In this document: positions 12,856 through 24,904 of the stretch, piece after piece
Layout of the letters: each line of letters starts with the position of its first letter
Position numbering within the stretch: position 1 is the first letter of the stretch
Source of the DNA: Silurus meridionalis
Taxonomy: Eukaryota > Chordata > Actinopteri > Siluriformes > Siluridae
Length of the DNA: 64,000 bases
Direction: 5' to 3'
Assembly (NCBI RefSeq): GCF_014805685.1
Contig: NC_060900.1
Location: 2,609,101 to 2,673,100 of the forward strand
Notes under the pieces: model-generated
What the model was told of the DNA's origin: nothing
The model's input: only the letters and a program-made list of their open reading frames with translations
Database searches by the model: none
Made by a program: the position numbers and the translations under genes

Positions 12856-13469
12856 CAGGGTCCACGCTAGCTAAAGGCAGAGCAGGCAATCGCCTAGGCC
12901 CTCAGGCTTGGAGGCAGGGCCTCCATAACCATAACAAACCTATACACTAGTTCACCAATCCAAGACAGGCAGCGTAAGACTAGGCTCTTTGTAATTTGGA
13001 TATAAAATGGAACCAGTTAATATCAGCATTTGCATGTGGGTCCTCGCCCTCTATATGCATGAAGAGACTGTGTACAGTAAAGAACAAAATCCAACGTTTC
13101 TGCGTACTGACCCGATGGCGCCAAAACGAATGCATCCCTCGGAGGTTGCTAAGCGCACAACTAAACAGGTACGCAATGAAAGTGCAGCTTGTGAAGCAGC
13201 TATATGAGCTGTCACAAGTAGTTTTGATTATGTGATTATGTATTTTGATATTATACTTCAATAACATGACGTGTAAAGACTTTAAAATCACATGTACTGT
13301 ATGACACTCTGGGGTGGGGGATGGTCGCCTAGTGGTTAAGGCATTTGACTTTGGATCTGCAGGTTCAAATCCTGCTGTGCCTCGGTGCAGGAGGAATGAA
13401 ATAAAAAAGAAAGGACACTTTGAAATATAAATTCTGCCTAGGGCCTTCAAATGTCTTGATCCAGCCCTG
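12856..13469. mobile_element. hAT-type element remnant with imperfect 8-bp target duplication
   Basis: It starts CAGGGTCCACGCTAGC and ends, read inversely, CAGGGCTGGATCAAGAC: short inverted ends beginning CAGGG. Flanks are ctcgtggt (12848-12855) and ctcgtagg (13470-13477), matching at 6 of 8 positions, as expected for an aged hAT insertion. An internal frame carries KRMHPSEVAKR, resembling the N-terminus of Zaphod/ZMYM-like hAT proteins. A SINE is nested near 13315-13425. Confidence 0.7.
13315..13425 (+). repeat. tRNA-derived SINE nested in the hAT remnant
   Basis: Pol III promoter-like boxes in tRNA order: A-box-like tcgcctagtggttaagg at about 13325 and B-box ggttcaaatcc at about 13361, then a short tail. 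It could be a tRNA pseudogene, but the SINE reading fits better because similar tRNA heads recur across the window. Confidence 0.6.
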
Positions 13470-13751
13470 CTCGTAGGTGTCACGCATATTATACAAGGTG
13501 AACTTGTCTGGAAGTTCATGGATGACTGCCGTTTTTTTTTTTATATACACTAATGATGTTTTTTTTTGCACTGACTTGAACTGATTTTCTCAAAAGTAGT
13601 GCCAGTGTTTGGAGGCATCGCTGCGCTAAGCTTCTTTATCAGACGAGAGATCAGATCGCAGCTCCTGTTTATAGTCACGTAACAACAAACATTGAGTTCA
13701 AAAGAGCAAATGGATCTTATCTGAATCTGGGCTACAAACCTGTTTCGGCTA

Positions 13752-13784
<33 letters not shown>

Positions 13785-14000
13785 CGAAACCTGCAAGAAA
13801 CCTGCATGAAACTCATGAGTCACGAGCTGACCAGCACCTGCATTGACACACACACATGGCAAATACACATGGTGACACATGGTGCACTTATGGTGAAATT
13901 AATCATCCGATGAGTGTGTGTGTGAATGAGACTGCACCATTTCATTATAAAAAATCATGAGTCACAAACTGTGAAACACCTGCACTGGCACACACATGCA

Positions 14001-14001
14001 G

Positions 14002-14044
<43 letters not shown>
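14001..14044 (+). repeat. CA microsatellite
   Basis: About 21 CA units. Confidence 0.94.
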
Positions 14045-14045
<1 letters not shown>

Positions 14046-14433
14046 GTGTGTGTCAGCCTCTTAAAAAACAATATATACAGTGTACAGTGCCAACCCATAC
14101 ACAGAGACACAAACACACACGAGTACGTGAATGTTCACACGCTTCACTCCTGCACAGACTTGTCTAAGAGCTCCATTATCATTAGAGCACAGATTGGCAA
14201 AAATCCATGCAAACTTGCAGGACCAGCCTGAGACGCAAAAACACACTCAGTCGGATACAATTCCCCATCAATTGCACAAGATGACTGTGACAACCAGTGG
14301 ACCGGCCTGTGACATGCGAGCCTCCTATCAGTATTAGGACAAACTAGCGTGAAGTAGCAAGAAGTACCGCCATTCTCGCATCTATTTTTAAACCTGTAGT
14401 ATTAAAAGTCCCGGTTTCACTTGAACGCCCCTC

Positions 14434-14558
14434 TTGTATATTCACACTCGAAAATCTGGTGGAACATCTTCCCAGAAGAGTGGAGGAAATAAATGTAGAA
14501 TGTTCTCATACGAATCATATGGCCAGGCGTCCACAAATATTTGTTTATATACTGTAGT
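14434..14558 (-). mobile_element. Tc1-derived dispersed repeat, copy 4, 5' part only
   Basis: Inverse-oriented end fragment: ggtggaacatcttcccagaa, then gtccacaaatatttgt and tatatactgta. A hAT-type element starts immediately after it at 14560. Confidence 0.6.
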
Positions 14559-14559
14559 A

Positions 14560-14874
14560 CAGGGTTCACCAAGTACAGGGGGCACCAGGTTGCCCGCAAG
14601 GACCACATAAGTAGCCCGCGGGCCTTTTCTAAAAATATCTGTTTCCTATTTTGTAAAAATCATTGTTGATAATTATTATGAGAAATCATTAACATGCTCA
14701 GTGTCTTCACATAGATGAATATCATTAATTATTAATAATAACATATAATAAAACGTAAATTAAGCAAATTTATTTCAGATCAAACTGGAAACTGTGTGTA
14801 TCAAACTGGTAGCCCTTCACATTAATCGGTACCCAAGAAGTAGCTCTCAGTTTTAAAAAGGTCGGTGACCCCTG
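14560..14874. mobile_element. hAT-type MITE with perfect 8-bp target duplication
   Basis: Begins CAGGGTTCACCAA and ends GGTGACCCCTG, an inverted terminal pair. It is flanked on both sides by ctgtagta (14552-14559 and 14875-14882), an exact 8-bp duplication. The AT-rich interior contains gcccgcaaggaccacataag, a segment I recall from a widespread vertebrate hAT nonautonomous family. No coding capacity. Confidence 0.85.
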
Positions 14875-15161
14875 CTGTAGTATATGTTTTGTGAGGCAAA
14901 TAACCCAAATAAAAAGAAATGCCGAGATCCCTGCATCTGCTTTTCAGGCCAGACCTCGAGAATCAACGAGTCACGGTGATTTCTATTGCTTTTGGCTTCA
15001 GTGTTCCAGTGTTTCATTTCATTTCTTTAACTTTCTGGAATTTGATTTTTTTCCACCAAACATTTGCTCTCGATTGCATCGTTAGTAGTTTCAGGTAGTT
15101 TTTGTAAGTCTCTATTCTTTCTTTACTGACATTTTTTAGGACCACAGAATGACGCCAAACA

Positions 15162-15162
<1 letters not shown>

Positions 15163-15248
<86 letters not shown>
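15163..15248 (+). repeat. CA microsatellite, very long
   Basis: About 41 CA units, one of the longest in the window. Confidence 0.95.
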
Positions 15249-15249
<1 letters not shown>

Positions 15250-15251
<2 letters not shown>

Positions 15252-15905
15252 TCCTCTAATTTCAGGTCGCTTTGTTTGGATATCTTGTTTCCTTGATATG
15301 TTGACATATAGACTTCAGATCGCAATTCGTCCTGTACAGTGCATGCAGTATATATATATAAAATTTACTATGAATTCTGTGTTTCTAAATCCTTCCCCAC
15401 ATAGCGAATGCCATTTGTGCAGGAAATTAGGGCCAATGGGCAATTAACACCCCGTGCTGGTGTGTGTTTAACAGGGTGGTGGAGTTCAGTTCGAGGAACG
15501 GTGTGTGAAATATGTGTAATACTATTTCCTGTAGTCGAAATGTGTTGATTGATTTTCAAACAGAGGCAGAAGTTCCATCTACCAGGGTTACATTGATATA
15601 AAAACACCTTACACATGTTTCTTTGAACCTTTCTGGAAGAAGTCTCCAGTGTCAGCGTTCCACGTTTCTATCAACTTGAACCCTTTTTCATAACAAGCTC
15701 CAGGTACGAATCGTACACATAATGTTATAATAATCCGTGTGCGCACTTAAAATCCGTGATTTGAGACGTAGAACTGGTGCGAAGCGTGCTCCATAAACCG
15801 AATCGAATCTCTAACCAGGGCCTCCGTGAGCTTTACGAGGCGTCTGCCCAGCTGAATGCCAGTGGGGTAAGAAACGCTTGAAGCATTTCTTCAACTCTTC
15901 GTGGG

Positions 15906-15942
<37 letters not shown>

Positions 15943-16600
15943 GACCAAAACGAGTGCCGGAGAACATGCAGGCTGGTATTCGATTTCCAGTCCAGTTTAC
16001 AATCCGGGAGCAAATGCGCTTGGGCATACTGAGCCATGACTGAGCTTGCGGGGTGGTAATTCCATCCACCCGCTTGAGGCAAACCTAACAATCCACACAC
16101 ACACACACACACCATGTGCACACGGATTTGAGCAGCAAATGGGTCCTGACTGCACACACTCTTTTAAACCAACTGAACGTAAAACCAAAACTGGAATAAA
16201 GACAGGGACTAAAAAGACAGAAAAAAAAGAAGGAGCCCAAACTTATAATCCAGACGACCTACTTTTCATTCTGGGAGACGCCATGAATAACAAGTTCCTG
16301 TTAAAATGACTGATAAAACACTTCCAACACTAGGAAGCTTGTGGGGACCTGGAATGGAAGGGAAATCTGGAATGAAGACCACCTTTGGAGATCAGCACTA
16401 CCACTCTGGGGCCTCTTTCTCACACACACACACACAAAATCCTGTGGCATCCACAAAAAAAAAAAATCTGATGCAAAAAAAAAAGAATCCAAATTACACA
16501 GTGCACAGAAAGTCAAAGAGAAAGAGAAAGACAGCTGCTCCTAAAGCAAACAAGCCTGTGAGAGACCGAGTTTAGTTATTTTACTTAGGTCTTCATGCTA
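15250..16600. other. Intergenic, no gene seen
   Basis: Mostly unique sequence with small CA/TG tracts at 15.9, 16.1 and 16.4 kb. Open frames here lack family resemblance. Confidence 0.55.
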
Positions 16601-16605
16601 TACAT

Positions 16606-16612
<7 letters not shown>

Positions 16613-16653
<41 letters not shown>
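16613..16653 (+). repeat. CA microsatellite
   Basis: About 20 CA units. Confidence 0.94.
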
Positions 16654-16655
<2 letters not shown>

Positions 16656-17179
16656 TATCAGTCAGAAACAGTGTGTAAATGTTACAGCATTAAAATCAAC
16701 TCCAGCTACATCATGAAACTCCATAAATGTAAATAGACTCACACAAGCTCGGTTCAGCAGCACAGCTGAGATACAAAGTTGATATTCTTTACATTCCTGA
16801 AGAACAGAATCCTTACTAAAGGAACAGCACACAGTCTTTAGATGAAAAGATTTTGCTTGGGGTGCCAATATTTTTGAATCATGAGTGTTTCTTGAAAAAA
16901 AAAGAATTTCGTTGCATGTTTATTTTTGCCTTATAATATCACTATAGCATTTTGATTTCCAAGGGTGCCAATAATTTTGCTAACTCTATACTCAATATCT
17001 GTCTTTATAATTCAAGTAAGCTACTACTAGGAAATAAATGTAAATGAAATAAATTATTTTTTTTATTAACTAAACTGTACACTTGATATGATGATGACAT
17101 GACGTTTATGGATGTATTTGGAGAGAAAAATGAAGGAAATTTGTTTGAACATTTGATGTAACTTTAAATGGAAAAACAT

Positions 17180-17235
17180 GGCACATTTACATTTGCGGCA
17201 TTTAGCAGACGCTAGATTACGACTTAAGATAAAAT
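17180..17235 (-). repeat. SINE (family A) tail fragment
   Basis: acatttacatttgcggcatt followed by tagcagacgct; only the tail remains. Confidence 0.45.
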
Positions 17236-17344
17236 CAGCCTAAAACGCTGTTGAGAGTTTTTCAATTTTCTTTTCTTTTTATTCATTTTTTGAACAATGC
17301 AAACGGAAGAGGTCTTCAACCATGACTGATTGATTATTAATGAG

Positions 17345-17885
17345 TAGAGGTGAAAAGAGTACTTGAAAATCATACTTGAGTAAAATTATAGATACTTGAT
17401 AGACTTGAGAAAAAAGTCTTTGAGTGTCTGATTTAAACCCTACTTGAGTATTTGACTCAGATTAAACATAGGCTGAAAGATCCACTAGTCCTCACACGTT
17501 AGTGAAAAGCCAAAAACATTATTTCCTAAAATACAAATCAAATTGTAAAAAATTTTATCAAATTGTACACATTAACACTGCATTAACCAACAAATAAAAC
17601 TACAGTATCATGTGATCATCATATCATGGCCCTTCATGCGGAGCAGCTTCATTTGGCGCAAAAAGACACATCGCATCTAGTACCTTCAGTGCCCTGTAGA
17701 TGTTCATAAAGCTGCCGTGCAAAAAGGTAACTGTCAATTAAAATATATTGAAGTACATCTATTAAAGCATTAATGTAGTTGAGTAGAGAGTAAAAGTTGC
17801 TTATATTTGTGAAACTAGATAGTAGCCAGAAAAACTATTTAAGTACAGTAACAAAGTACATTTACTCAAACACTTTACACCCCTG
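17345..17885. mobile_element. hAT-type MITE with near-perfect 8-bp target duplication
   Basis: Left end tagaggtgaaaagagtactt; right end inverse caggggtgtaaagtgtttga. Flanks are ttaatgag (17337-17344) and gtaatgag (17886-17893), 7 of 8 matching. Inside are repeated actt/gagta motifs typical of fish hAT MITEs of this kind. About 541 bp, non-coding. Confidence 0.78.
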
Positions 17886-18989
17886 GTAATGAGTAGACGT
17901 AATCGTTGTCATATTGCTGAGGTATAAGAGCAATAAAACACTTCGGGATGGACCTTACTGTTTTTCGTGCTGTTGATTATTTTCCAACAGTGAATACTTT
18001 ACGTAGCTTGTGTTGTGTTGTAGCTCTATGTTGTTGTTTAGTGTAGCACCAGGGTTCTGGAGGAACGTTGTCTTGTTTTTACTGTGTACTGTGTACCACT
18101 GTGTATAGTAGAAATGACAATAAAAGCCACTTGTCTTGAGACACTCTGCTTGGAGAGGAAGTCCCAAGCCAGAGGTCTCCAAACACCAAGTCGGAATCCA
18201 GAACCAGGCTGTGGAAGAGTTTACAAAAGAAAATGTCATGACAAATAGACATTTGTCCTCAGAAATTTTATCACAGATCAATACTGGGCCATGACCAGGT
18301 GGTTAGGAATCTTAGAGGCACACAGGATGCAGGATTTCTGTATAAAAACAACCCCCCGGGTGGTCTGCGAGGAATAAATATTAAATAGAAATATACAAAG
18401 AAAATAAATTTGTAAATCCTTTTCCTAAACAAATTTATATTCACTTCCTGTTTTTTTGGTTGTTATTGTTGAGTCTTTCCAAGTTTGAGTCATTTGTCTG
18501 AATCTCAGCATGGTTGACTAACACCACAATGTTCTCTCAGACGATCACTGGTGCTGACAATCCGCTCTTTAAACTCGTATTCGCTGATCCGTTCCGGGAA
18601 AAGAGACGTGCCGAAGAGCAGAGACGGTGGAAAAGAACAACAACAACATAAACAACATCAAATGTTCAACAATCCTGTATGGATGCGAGACCATTCGGTG
18701 CACCACTGTCATTAAAGCCCATCTGTCAATAATTGTCATGTTGATGATGATAAATAATGGGTAACTTTAACTGCTGACATTGTGCCGAGTAAATCTATCA
18801 TCACGGTTATTCAAAACACACGCACACACACACACACACACACAAACGCACACACACACACAAACCCACGCACGCACGCACGCACTATGAGTAAGAGTCT
18901 GTCTGGGCTGTGGCTTGGTCCGGATTGTCCTGCTGCTCAACATTAAAGTGTTCACAGACAGGCGGTAAACATGGGGCATTTGGTTTAGT

Positions 18990-19040
<51 letters not shown>
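18990..19040 (+). repeat. CA microsatellite
   Basis: About 25 CA units; a shorter interrupted CA/CGCA tract lies at 18818-18885. Confidence 0.94.
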
Positions 19041-19043
<3 letters not shown>

Positions 19044-19276
19044 TGCCAGGACCAGATGGGAAACTTTCACACTAGTCTGGTTTGCTGAGTTTTCATCACC
19101 TCGCTCTCATCGCTCTTTTTCTATTTGTTTTTTCCTCTCTTTTTAATTTGCAGTTTGTAATATTCATCCTCCTGAGGTGCGATATGAAATATACAAGCTG
19201 CTTTATCAAATATTTGCGAGTACAATCTATAAATATATCTTTAAATCTCAAGAAAAAATAGTCTTGCTTGATTCAC

Positions 19277-19314
19277 TGAATGAATGAATGAATGAATGAA
19301 TGAATGAATGAATG
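19277..19314 (+). repeat. TGAA tetranucleotide microsatellite
   Basis: About nine gaat/tgaa units. Confidence 0.92.
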
Positions 19315-20631
19315 AGATGTTTAGGTGTTGACTAAATGTTCAGTGTCTGAGCTTGAGAGAAGCAAGTCTTGTTAAAAACATAAAAACATAAAAACACAAA
19401 AGCGGAAAAAGAGGCCAAAACATCCCCAGGTCAACCCTCAGGACACTCAGGACGAGCAGCACCTCAATTCATGATCACACACACTGAAGAAAACAGAAGA
19501 GAAGCTCAGAATGTCAAATTCTGCTGAACAGAAAACCTGGGAGTCTGGGTGTATAAATTCTCCCTCTCTTCCCTCCTTCCTTTCCTCTCTCTGTCCGCCC
19601 TCACACTCTTTTCTTCGCCTCTCCTGTCCAAGGTTCTCCTTTTCCTCTGTGCTTTTCTTCCCCCCTCGAGGAATAATAAATAGCTATGAAAATGAATCTT
19701 GAAAAATGGAGCGCTTGGCAGAGAGGACGGGGTGAAAGAATAGGAAAATAAATGAAAAGCCTCCCTCCAAGTCAAACAGAGCCGCCGTTCAAAGGCCTAG
19801 CGGCGGACGCTTGCTAGCTGCTAGCTTTATTGCTAGCATATGTTACAGCTCTTATTATGTCCATTCTCCTCCACTAACCCAGGAGGCCGTGCGTACCCCC
19901 ACCACCACACCCCCAGTGTAAAAATAATATCCCAGGAGGCCTCAGGATCTCGGGACTCATTACCGTTCTGCTTCCTGATAGGTTAACGTGCTAACGATAG
20001 GCCGCGCGGCCTGGTGCTACTGTGGTAACCGTGCGCTTTAATATAGTGATTGTGACCTGATAGCGGATCTGATTTCTCACCGTTGGGGGTTCGACTGCAT
20101 GATCCAACTGAACCTTGTTAGCTTTGGCATCTTCGTGTTAGTTATTCCCCCGTTCCAAGTTTCCATTGGCTTTTTCTAGCCTCTGGGTGAACATACATCT
20201 GTCTGCTGTTGGCTCGGACTGAATAAAGCAAATTTCCTCTGCTTCTCCTCAGCCCTGAGTTTGCTGAACACCTCTAAAGGCTCCATCAGAACCTGATACC
20301 AAACACATATAATGGCTTTTTGGCCCAGGTTAGGCCAGATCACATGGTACAACTTCCTTAAACACATGCTCATGGTTTTCATATTGGGAGTGTATTCTGC
20401 AATCCGACAGGGTTCTTTCCCAGCTCCTCCTCCTGCAGTGTTGCGATCAGGCGTATTAGATTCTATGTACATTTCCGTACATCTTGCGTCATCATGAACG
20501 CTCAAACACACATCACAAATCAACATATTTTTCTGGTTATTTAATTTTTTCCCTGCTTTTTTGTGTTCGGGACCTGCGTTGCAATGTGACATCAGCTGAA
20601 GCACATGTAGGGTATACTTATACACAATAAG

Positions 20632-20990
20632 AACAAACTCATTGGGACACCTGACTTTCCCAACCACTTAAGGTTCACAAACAGTTGTTTGTGGAAACAG
20701 TACAGTTTGAGTTGTTGAACATAATTGTATTGGATGTCTTCGGATGCGTTTTTTTTTCCTTCACTTGAACTGGGAGACAAACTTGTTGAAGCATGACGAT
20801 GCCCCTTTGCAGCCAGCAAGCCAGCTCCATTAAGATCTGCTTTCCATGGGTTGGACTGGAAGCTCTATTGCTATAGAGCTCCAACCCTATTGAACATAAA
20901 ATGAATGTGAATGCTGGCTCACCCCAGGCCTCCTCACCTCACCTCCATCAGTACCTGACTTTATCAATGCCTTTGCAGCGGTATGAGTTT
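20632..20990 (-). mobile_element. Tc1-derived dispersed repeat, copy 5
   Basis: In minus orientation relative to the other copies. Direct reading shows gggacacctgact, gaagcatgacgatgccc (the HDDAPVHKA-coding region), ctctattgctatagagctcc and ggcctcctcacctcacctcc. One end is lost in the CT/TG microsatellite at 21.0 kb. Confidence 0.68.
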
Positions 20991-20998
20991 CTAAGAAA

Positions 20999-21001
<3 letters not shown>

Positions 21002-21052
<51 letters not shown>

Positions 21053-21054
21053 AG

Positions 21055-21126
<72 letters not shown>
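21002..21126 (+). repeat. Compound CT then TG microsatellite
   Basis: About 23 CT units (to 21049) then about 34 TG units (21057-21125). It truncates Tc1-derived repeat copy 5. Confidence 0.94.
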
Positions 21127-21344
21127 ATGTGTGTGTCTGAGTCTGGGTCTGAGTGTGTGTGTCTGAGTGTTTTTTTTCCGAGATTTCTGGGCTGTTGGAA
21201 CTCTGTGGAACATTAAAAGATTTGAGATAAATCACTAAACCACACTTACCAACCAACATTAACCTCCTTCAATCTCTGACTGGTTCCTGGTACAAGTTTT
21301 ACCCCCACACAAATGACCTTTGGAACTCAAATACATATTTACAT

Positions 21345-21815
21345 ACCACTGAGATTACTGGATTAAATATCCTTAGAATTACTTGATTACATTGGTCAGA
21401 GATTAAATTTCATTAATATTACTGGATTAAATATCATTAAGATTGCTGGATTAAATTTCTCTAAAATTATTGCATTAAATATCACTGAGATTACTGGATT
21501 AAGTATTTTTGATATTACTGGATTAAGTATTCTTGAGATTACTGGATTAAGTATTCTTGAGATTACTGGATTAAGAATGATTGAGATTAATGGATTAAGT
21601 ATTCTTGAGATTCCTGGATTAAGTATTCTTGAGATTACTGGATTAAGTATTCTTGAGATTACTGGATAAAATTACAATGAAATGAATAGATTAAATATGA
21701 TTTATTTTATTGGATTAAATTTCACTGAGTTTCCTGGATTAAAAAAATTGTGTTTACTGGATAAAATTTCACAAAAAACAGCTGTAAAATCTCATTCAGA
21801 TTACTGGATTAAAAG
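21345..21815 (+). repeat. 24-bp minisatellite rich in GGATTA
   Basis: Degenerate tandem array. The best-ordered part is 21530-21665, where a 24-bp unit containing actggattaagtattcttg repeats about six times. The outer part is more diverged. The hexamer GGATTA recurs at least a dozen times, with nearby variants ggataa and gcatta. Confidence 0.8.
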
Positions 21816-21934
21816 ACTAGTTCACTAGACTATTTATGATTAATCTCGGATGTTAGCTTATTATATTGGAAAATTTAAGATTATTAGTCAGATGTTAAAC
21901 CTGTAATCGTGTTCTCTGGATTGTGTGTGTTAGA

Positions 21935-21935
<1 letters not shown>

Positions 21936-21992
<57 letters not shown>
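21936..21992 (+). repeat. TG microsatellite
   Basis: About 28 TG units. Confidence 0.94.
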
Positions 21993-21993
<1 letters not shown>

Positions 21994-22487
21994 GGACCCT
22001 AGACCATGAACGTTGTCCAGTCTCGGCTCCTAAACCCTCACGCAGAGGCCTAAAACACGCCAGCTGTAATTTCCTCTGTGTTTGTGAGCTTTTAAAGCGA
22101 CCCAACGCTGGCGTTCCTATCGCTCCTATCGTCTCTCTCCGGGTGTGAAGAACAGCGCCAGCAGCATCACACAGCCAACGCTGGAAATTAAGCGTGCAAA
22201 ATTTTTCGGTGGCTGCTTTATACGAGCCCCTTATTATAGAAAAAAGAACAATCATATTCTGGACCTGGTGCACCGCTGGAGAGACGAATGTGGAGGTTTC
22301 GGCCTTTTGGAAAATCCAGGAAAATAAATTTTTGTACCTGAGAATCCATACACATGAAAGGATCTGGTATGGGTGAGAAAAAACACCAGTCTGGAGTGAA
22401 GATCTGAAGAAGGAGAAGTGAAACGCTGCTTAATGTTTTCAGGGTTTCTGGAATAATCTAGGTGTTTAGATGCTTAGTTCTCCTGTT

Positions 22488-22492
<5 letters not shown>

Positions 22493-22558
<66 letters not shown>
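22493..22558 (+). repeat. TG microsatellite
   Basis: About 33 TG units. Confidence 0.95.
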
Positions 22559-22560
<2 letters not shown>

Positions 22561-23229
22561 GTGTGTAAATAAACTATGTGGTACCTGGAAACAGACCCAG
22601 CAGTCGATGTGTGTGTAACAGAGCGAGTTCTGTTGCAGGTTGCTGCTCGTTCCATGTTTGCCTAGGAGAGCAGACGCCTATTTTTCTTGCTGTCCTTTAC
22701 GTTTCCTGGACGCAGACAGACGACTTTGAACACATTCTGGAGTCACGGAACAGGACAAAACACCGGCTTTCACACAGCTTGGAGTCCTGGAGCCTCTGAG
22801 ATGAGCCCTGATGGAGGAACAGCATGCTGATGTACAATATGATACCATCCGTCTTACGTGAGACTAAATATGAATCAGGCTGATGTTTTAAGACAAATAT
22901 CCACTGCTAAAGAGAAAAGACACTACAGTAATTTGAATAACTACTCTTACAACCATGCTGAACTGAAATGCATGTCAAACTGCATAGCATGTGGAGGTGG
23001 ATAGACTCGACATTGGGTTCAGCCAAAAACATTTGACCTCAGGCTACACTGTGCCTCTGCAAACTGTACATTTGAAGACATCTTCAAAGCTTCTTTCCAT
23101 TTCTCATACAGTGCCACAGCATATTCTTCTCCAGCCTTAAATCTCAGTCTTCCAAATGCTAATCGCCTCACTGGTGAGCCAGTATCACTGAGAGTTATTT
23201 CAATTCCTTTCCAGCACATTAATTTCTCC

Positions 23230-23830
23230 TAAAACACCAATTGGAGTGCAGGCTTCATCCCTTGCTCAGGGTGGAGGTGTTAATGGAGCGCCTCCGGATC
23301 GAGCACGCTCAGTTGAGCTGGAGCAGGACAGAGGAGATGGGAATGTCAGGAATGTGCCGCTCTGTCATGTCGCTACACGGAGCAGTTTGCCCAAACGCTA
23401 ATGTCTCGCTAATCCATTAATGCGAGGGAAAGGTTTCGACAAGCCGCCGCTTTCAAAGCTTCAGATAATTACTCGAGTCTCGAATTTACTTTCCTTGACG
23501 GGCCGAAACGTACTGTAACCGTGTGGGCCAATGCATAGCTAGATATCATTTGTTAGCCTAGCATAGCTGCTCGGGAAATGATTTCACATACAGTTGGACA
23601 GAAAAAAGTCTCACACAACACAAGTTAATTAGCGAGACCACTAATGACTCTGCCTCATTAATGCACCAGTGTAATGAGACAGGATTACATCAAGTGAAAT
23701 GTAGCGTTTTATTACTCCGTACACGTTTCTCTGGAGAACGCTGTCAGCTATTTCACACGTTTACTCTCGGGTTTGTCACAGATCCTGCTGCCATTTCTAC
23801 ACCAACATCAACATCACACTGCTCTAGACA
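23230..23830. promoter_or_regulatory. Candidate conserved noncoding/enhancer-like segment
   Basis: About 600 bp with no repeat character between microsatellite-rich flanks. It has many homeodomain-type TAAT cores (for example taatccattaatgc near 23410, ttaattagc near 23625, cattaatgc near 23657) and a ggattac near 23683. This resembles vertebrate developmental enhancers, but conservation cannot be checked here. Confidence 0.3.
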
Positions 23831-23877
23831 CAGAGCCTAGCAACATTAATTAAAAGGGGACACTGTCATGTCTTTTT

Positions 23878-23888
23878 CATACACATAC

Positions 23889-23927
<39 letters not shown>

Positions 23928-24164
23928 TTCACATATATATAGACACACGAACACATGAACACACACATAAATACACACACACACACACATGCACATAAAC
24001 ACATAAACACAAACACATGAACACACACACACATGCACACAAACATGCATATATCCACATACACACAACACAAGTACATGTACATGCGTGCACACAAATA
24101 TATACACATGCTCACTCCCATGCAACAGACACAAATATGCAAATGCACACATAATATACATGCT

Positions 24165-24203
<39 letters not shown>

Positions 24204-24204
24204 G
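23878..24204 (+). repeat. Long interrupted CA-rich tract
   Basis: About 325 bp of ACACAT/ACACAA-type degenerate CA repeat ending in a pure CA run (24167-24204). It yields long Cys-Val frames that are not genes. Confidence 0.9.
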
Positions 24205-24274
24205 GTAAAATTCCTCTTGCAGTGGAAGATTCAAGGTAACTATGGGTGGTCTACACTTTTGTAATAATACCGAC

Positions 24275-24278
<4 letters not shown>

Positions 24279-24326
<48 letters not shown>

Positions 24327-24330
24327 GAGG
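24279..24330 (+). repeat. GA microsatellite
   Basis: About 20 GA units with a degenerate GAAAGAG tail. Confidence 0.93.
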
Positions 24331-24429
24331 GAATAGAAATAAAGAGTGTGAGTGCAGAGATAGAGAGAGATATTGCACAGTGCCACTAATATTCTTCACT
24401 TGAACTAGTCTACACAAACACAGCTGAAG

Positions 24430-24436
24430 TGTGTGT

Positions 24437-24481
<45 letters not shown>
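24430..24481 (+). repeat. TG microsatellite
   Basis: About 25 TG units with one interruption. Confidence 0.94.
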
Positions 24482-24482
<1 letters not shown>

Positions 24483-24606
24483 CAAGAGGTGCTTTATAAC
24501 TAACAGTACAACACAACATAAACACACCCACTTACTCAACTCCATTTAATACTAAGAAAAGGATCCAAACAGGAAGATCCAAACAGGTTTCCACTGAAAA
24601 GCACTG

Positions 24607-24611
24607 ATCTC

Positions 24612-24673
<62 letters not shown>

Positions 24674-24674
24674 A
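24607..24674 (+). repeat. Compound CT / CA microsatellite
   Basis: CT units with TTT interruptions, then about 13 CA units. Confidence 0.92.
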
Positions 24675-24808
24675 GACTTTCTCTCTCTCTTTTTGTGGAA
24701 TAACAGATGGATAATGTGTGTCGTGGCTTCATGATTCAGACAAATAATGCGTCAGCACCAAACACAGAGTCTGACCATCATACTCAAGCTGAGTGTCAGC
24801 AGTTACTA

Positions 24809-24851
<43 letters not shown>

Positions 24852-24904
24852 TCTCAGATTGATGAGTAGTAAAATACCTGATGACGCACCACAGAAGTTC
24901 ATTT

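Larger units (their letters stand above)
17900..20630. other. Intergenic, no gene seen
   Basis: CA tracts at 18.8-19.0 kb and a TGAA array at 19.28 kb. The stretch 19,640-20,170 is non-repetitive with repeated gctagc motifs; possible regulatory DNA. Confidence 0.5.

Noticed and set aside
13321..13382. Possible tRNA gene (A and B boxes present)
   Set aside because: I could not place a full cloverleaf with paired acceptor stem; the sequence lies in a hAT remnant and matches SINE heads elsewhere in the window.
12980..13519. 179-aa minus-strand frame
   Set aside because: It spans the hAT remnant and the SINE antisense; no family resemblance and no splice context.
20176..20667. 163-aa minus-strand frame
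   Set aside because: No recognisable domain, no flanking exons, and its end overlaps a Tc1-derived repeat. Chance frame.
23846..24239. Open frames of Cys-Val or His-Thr repeats, here and at many other CA/TG tracts
   Set aside because: They are translations of dinucleotide repeats, open in several frames at once, without any other coding evidence.
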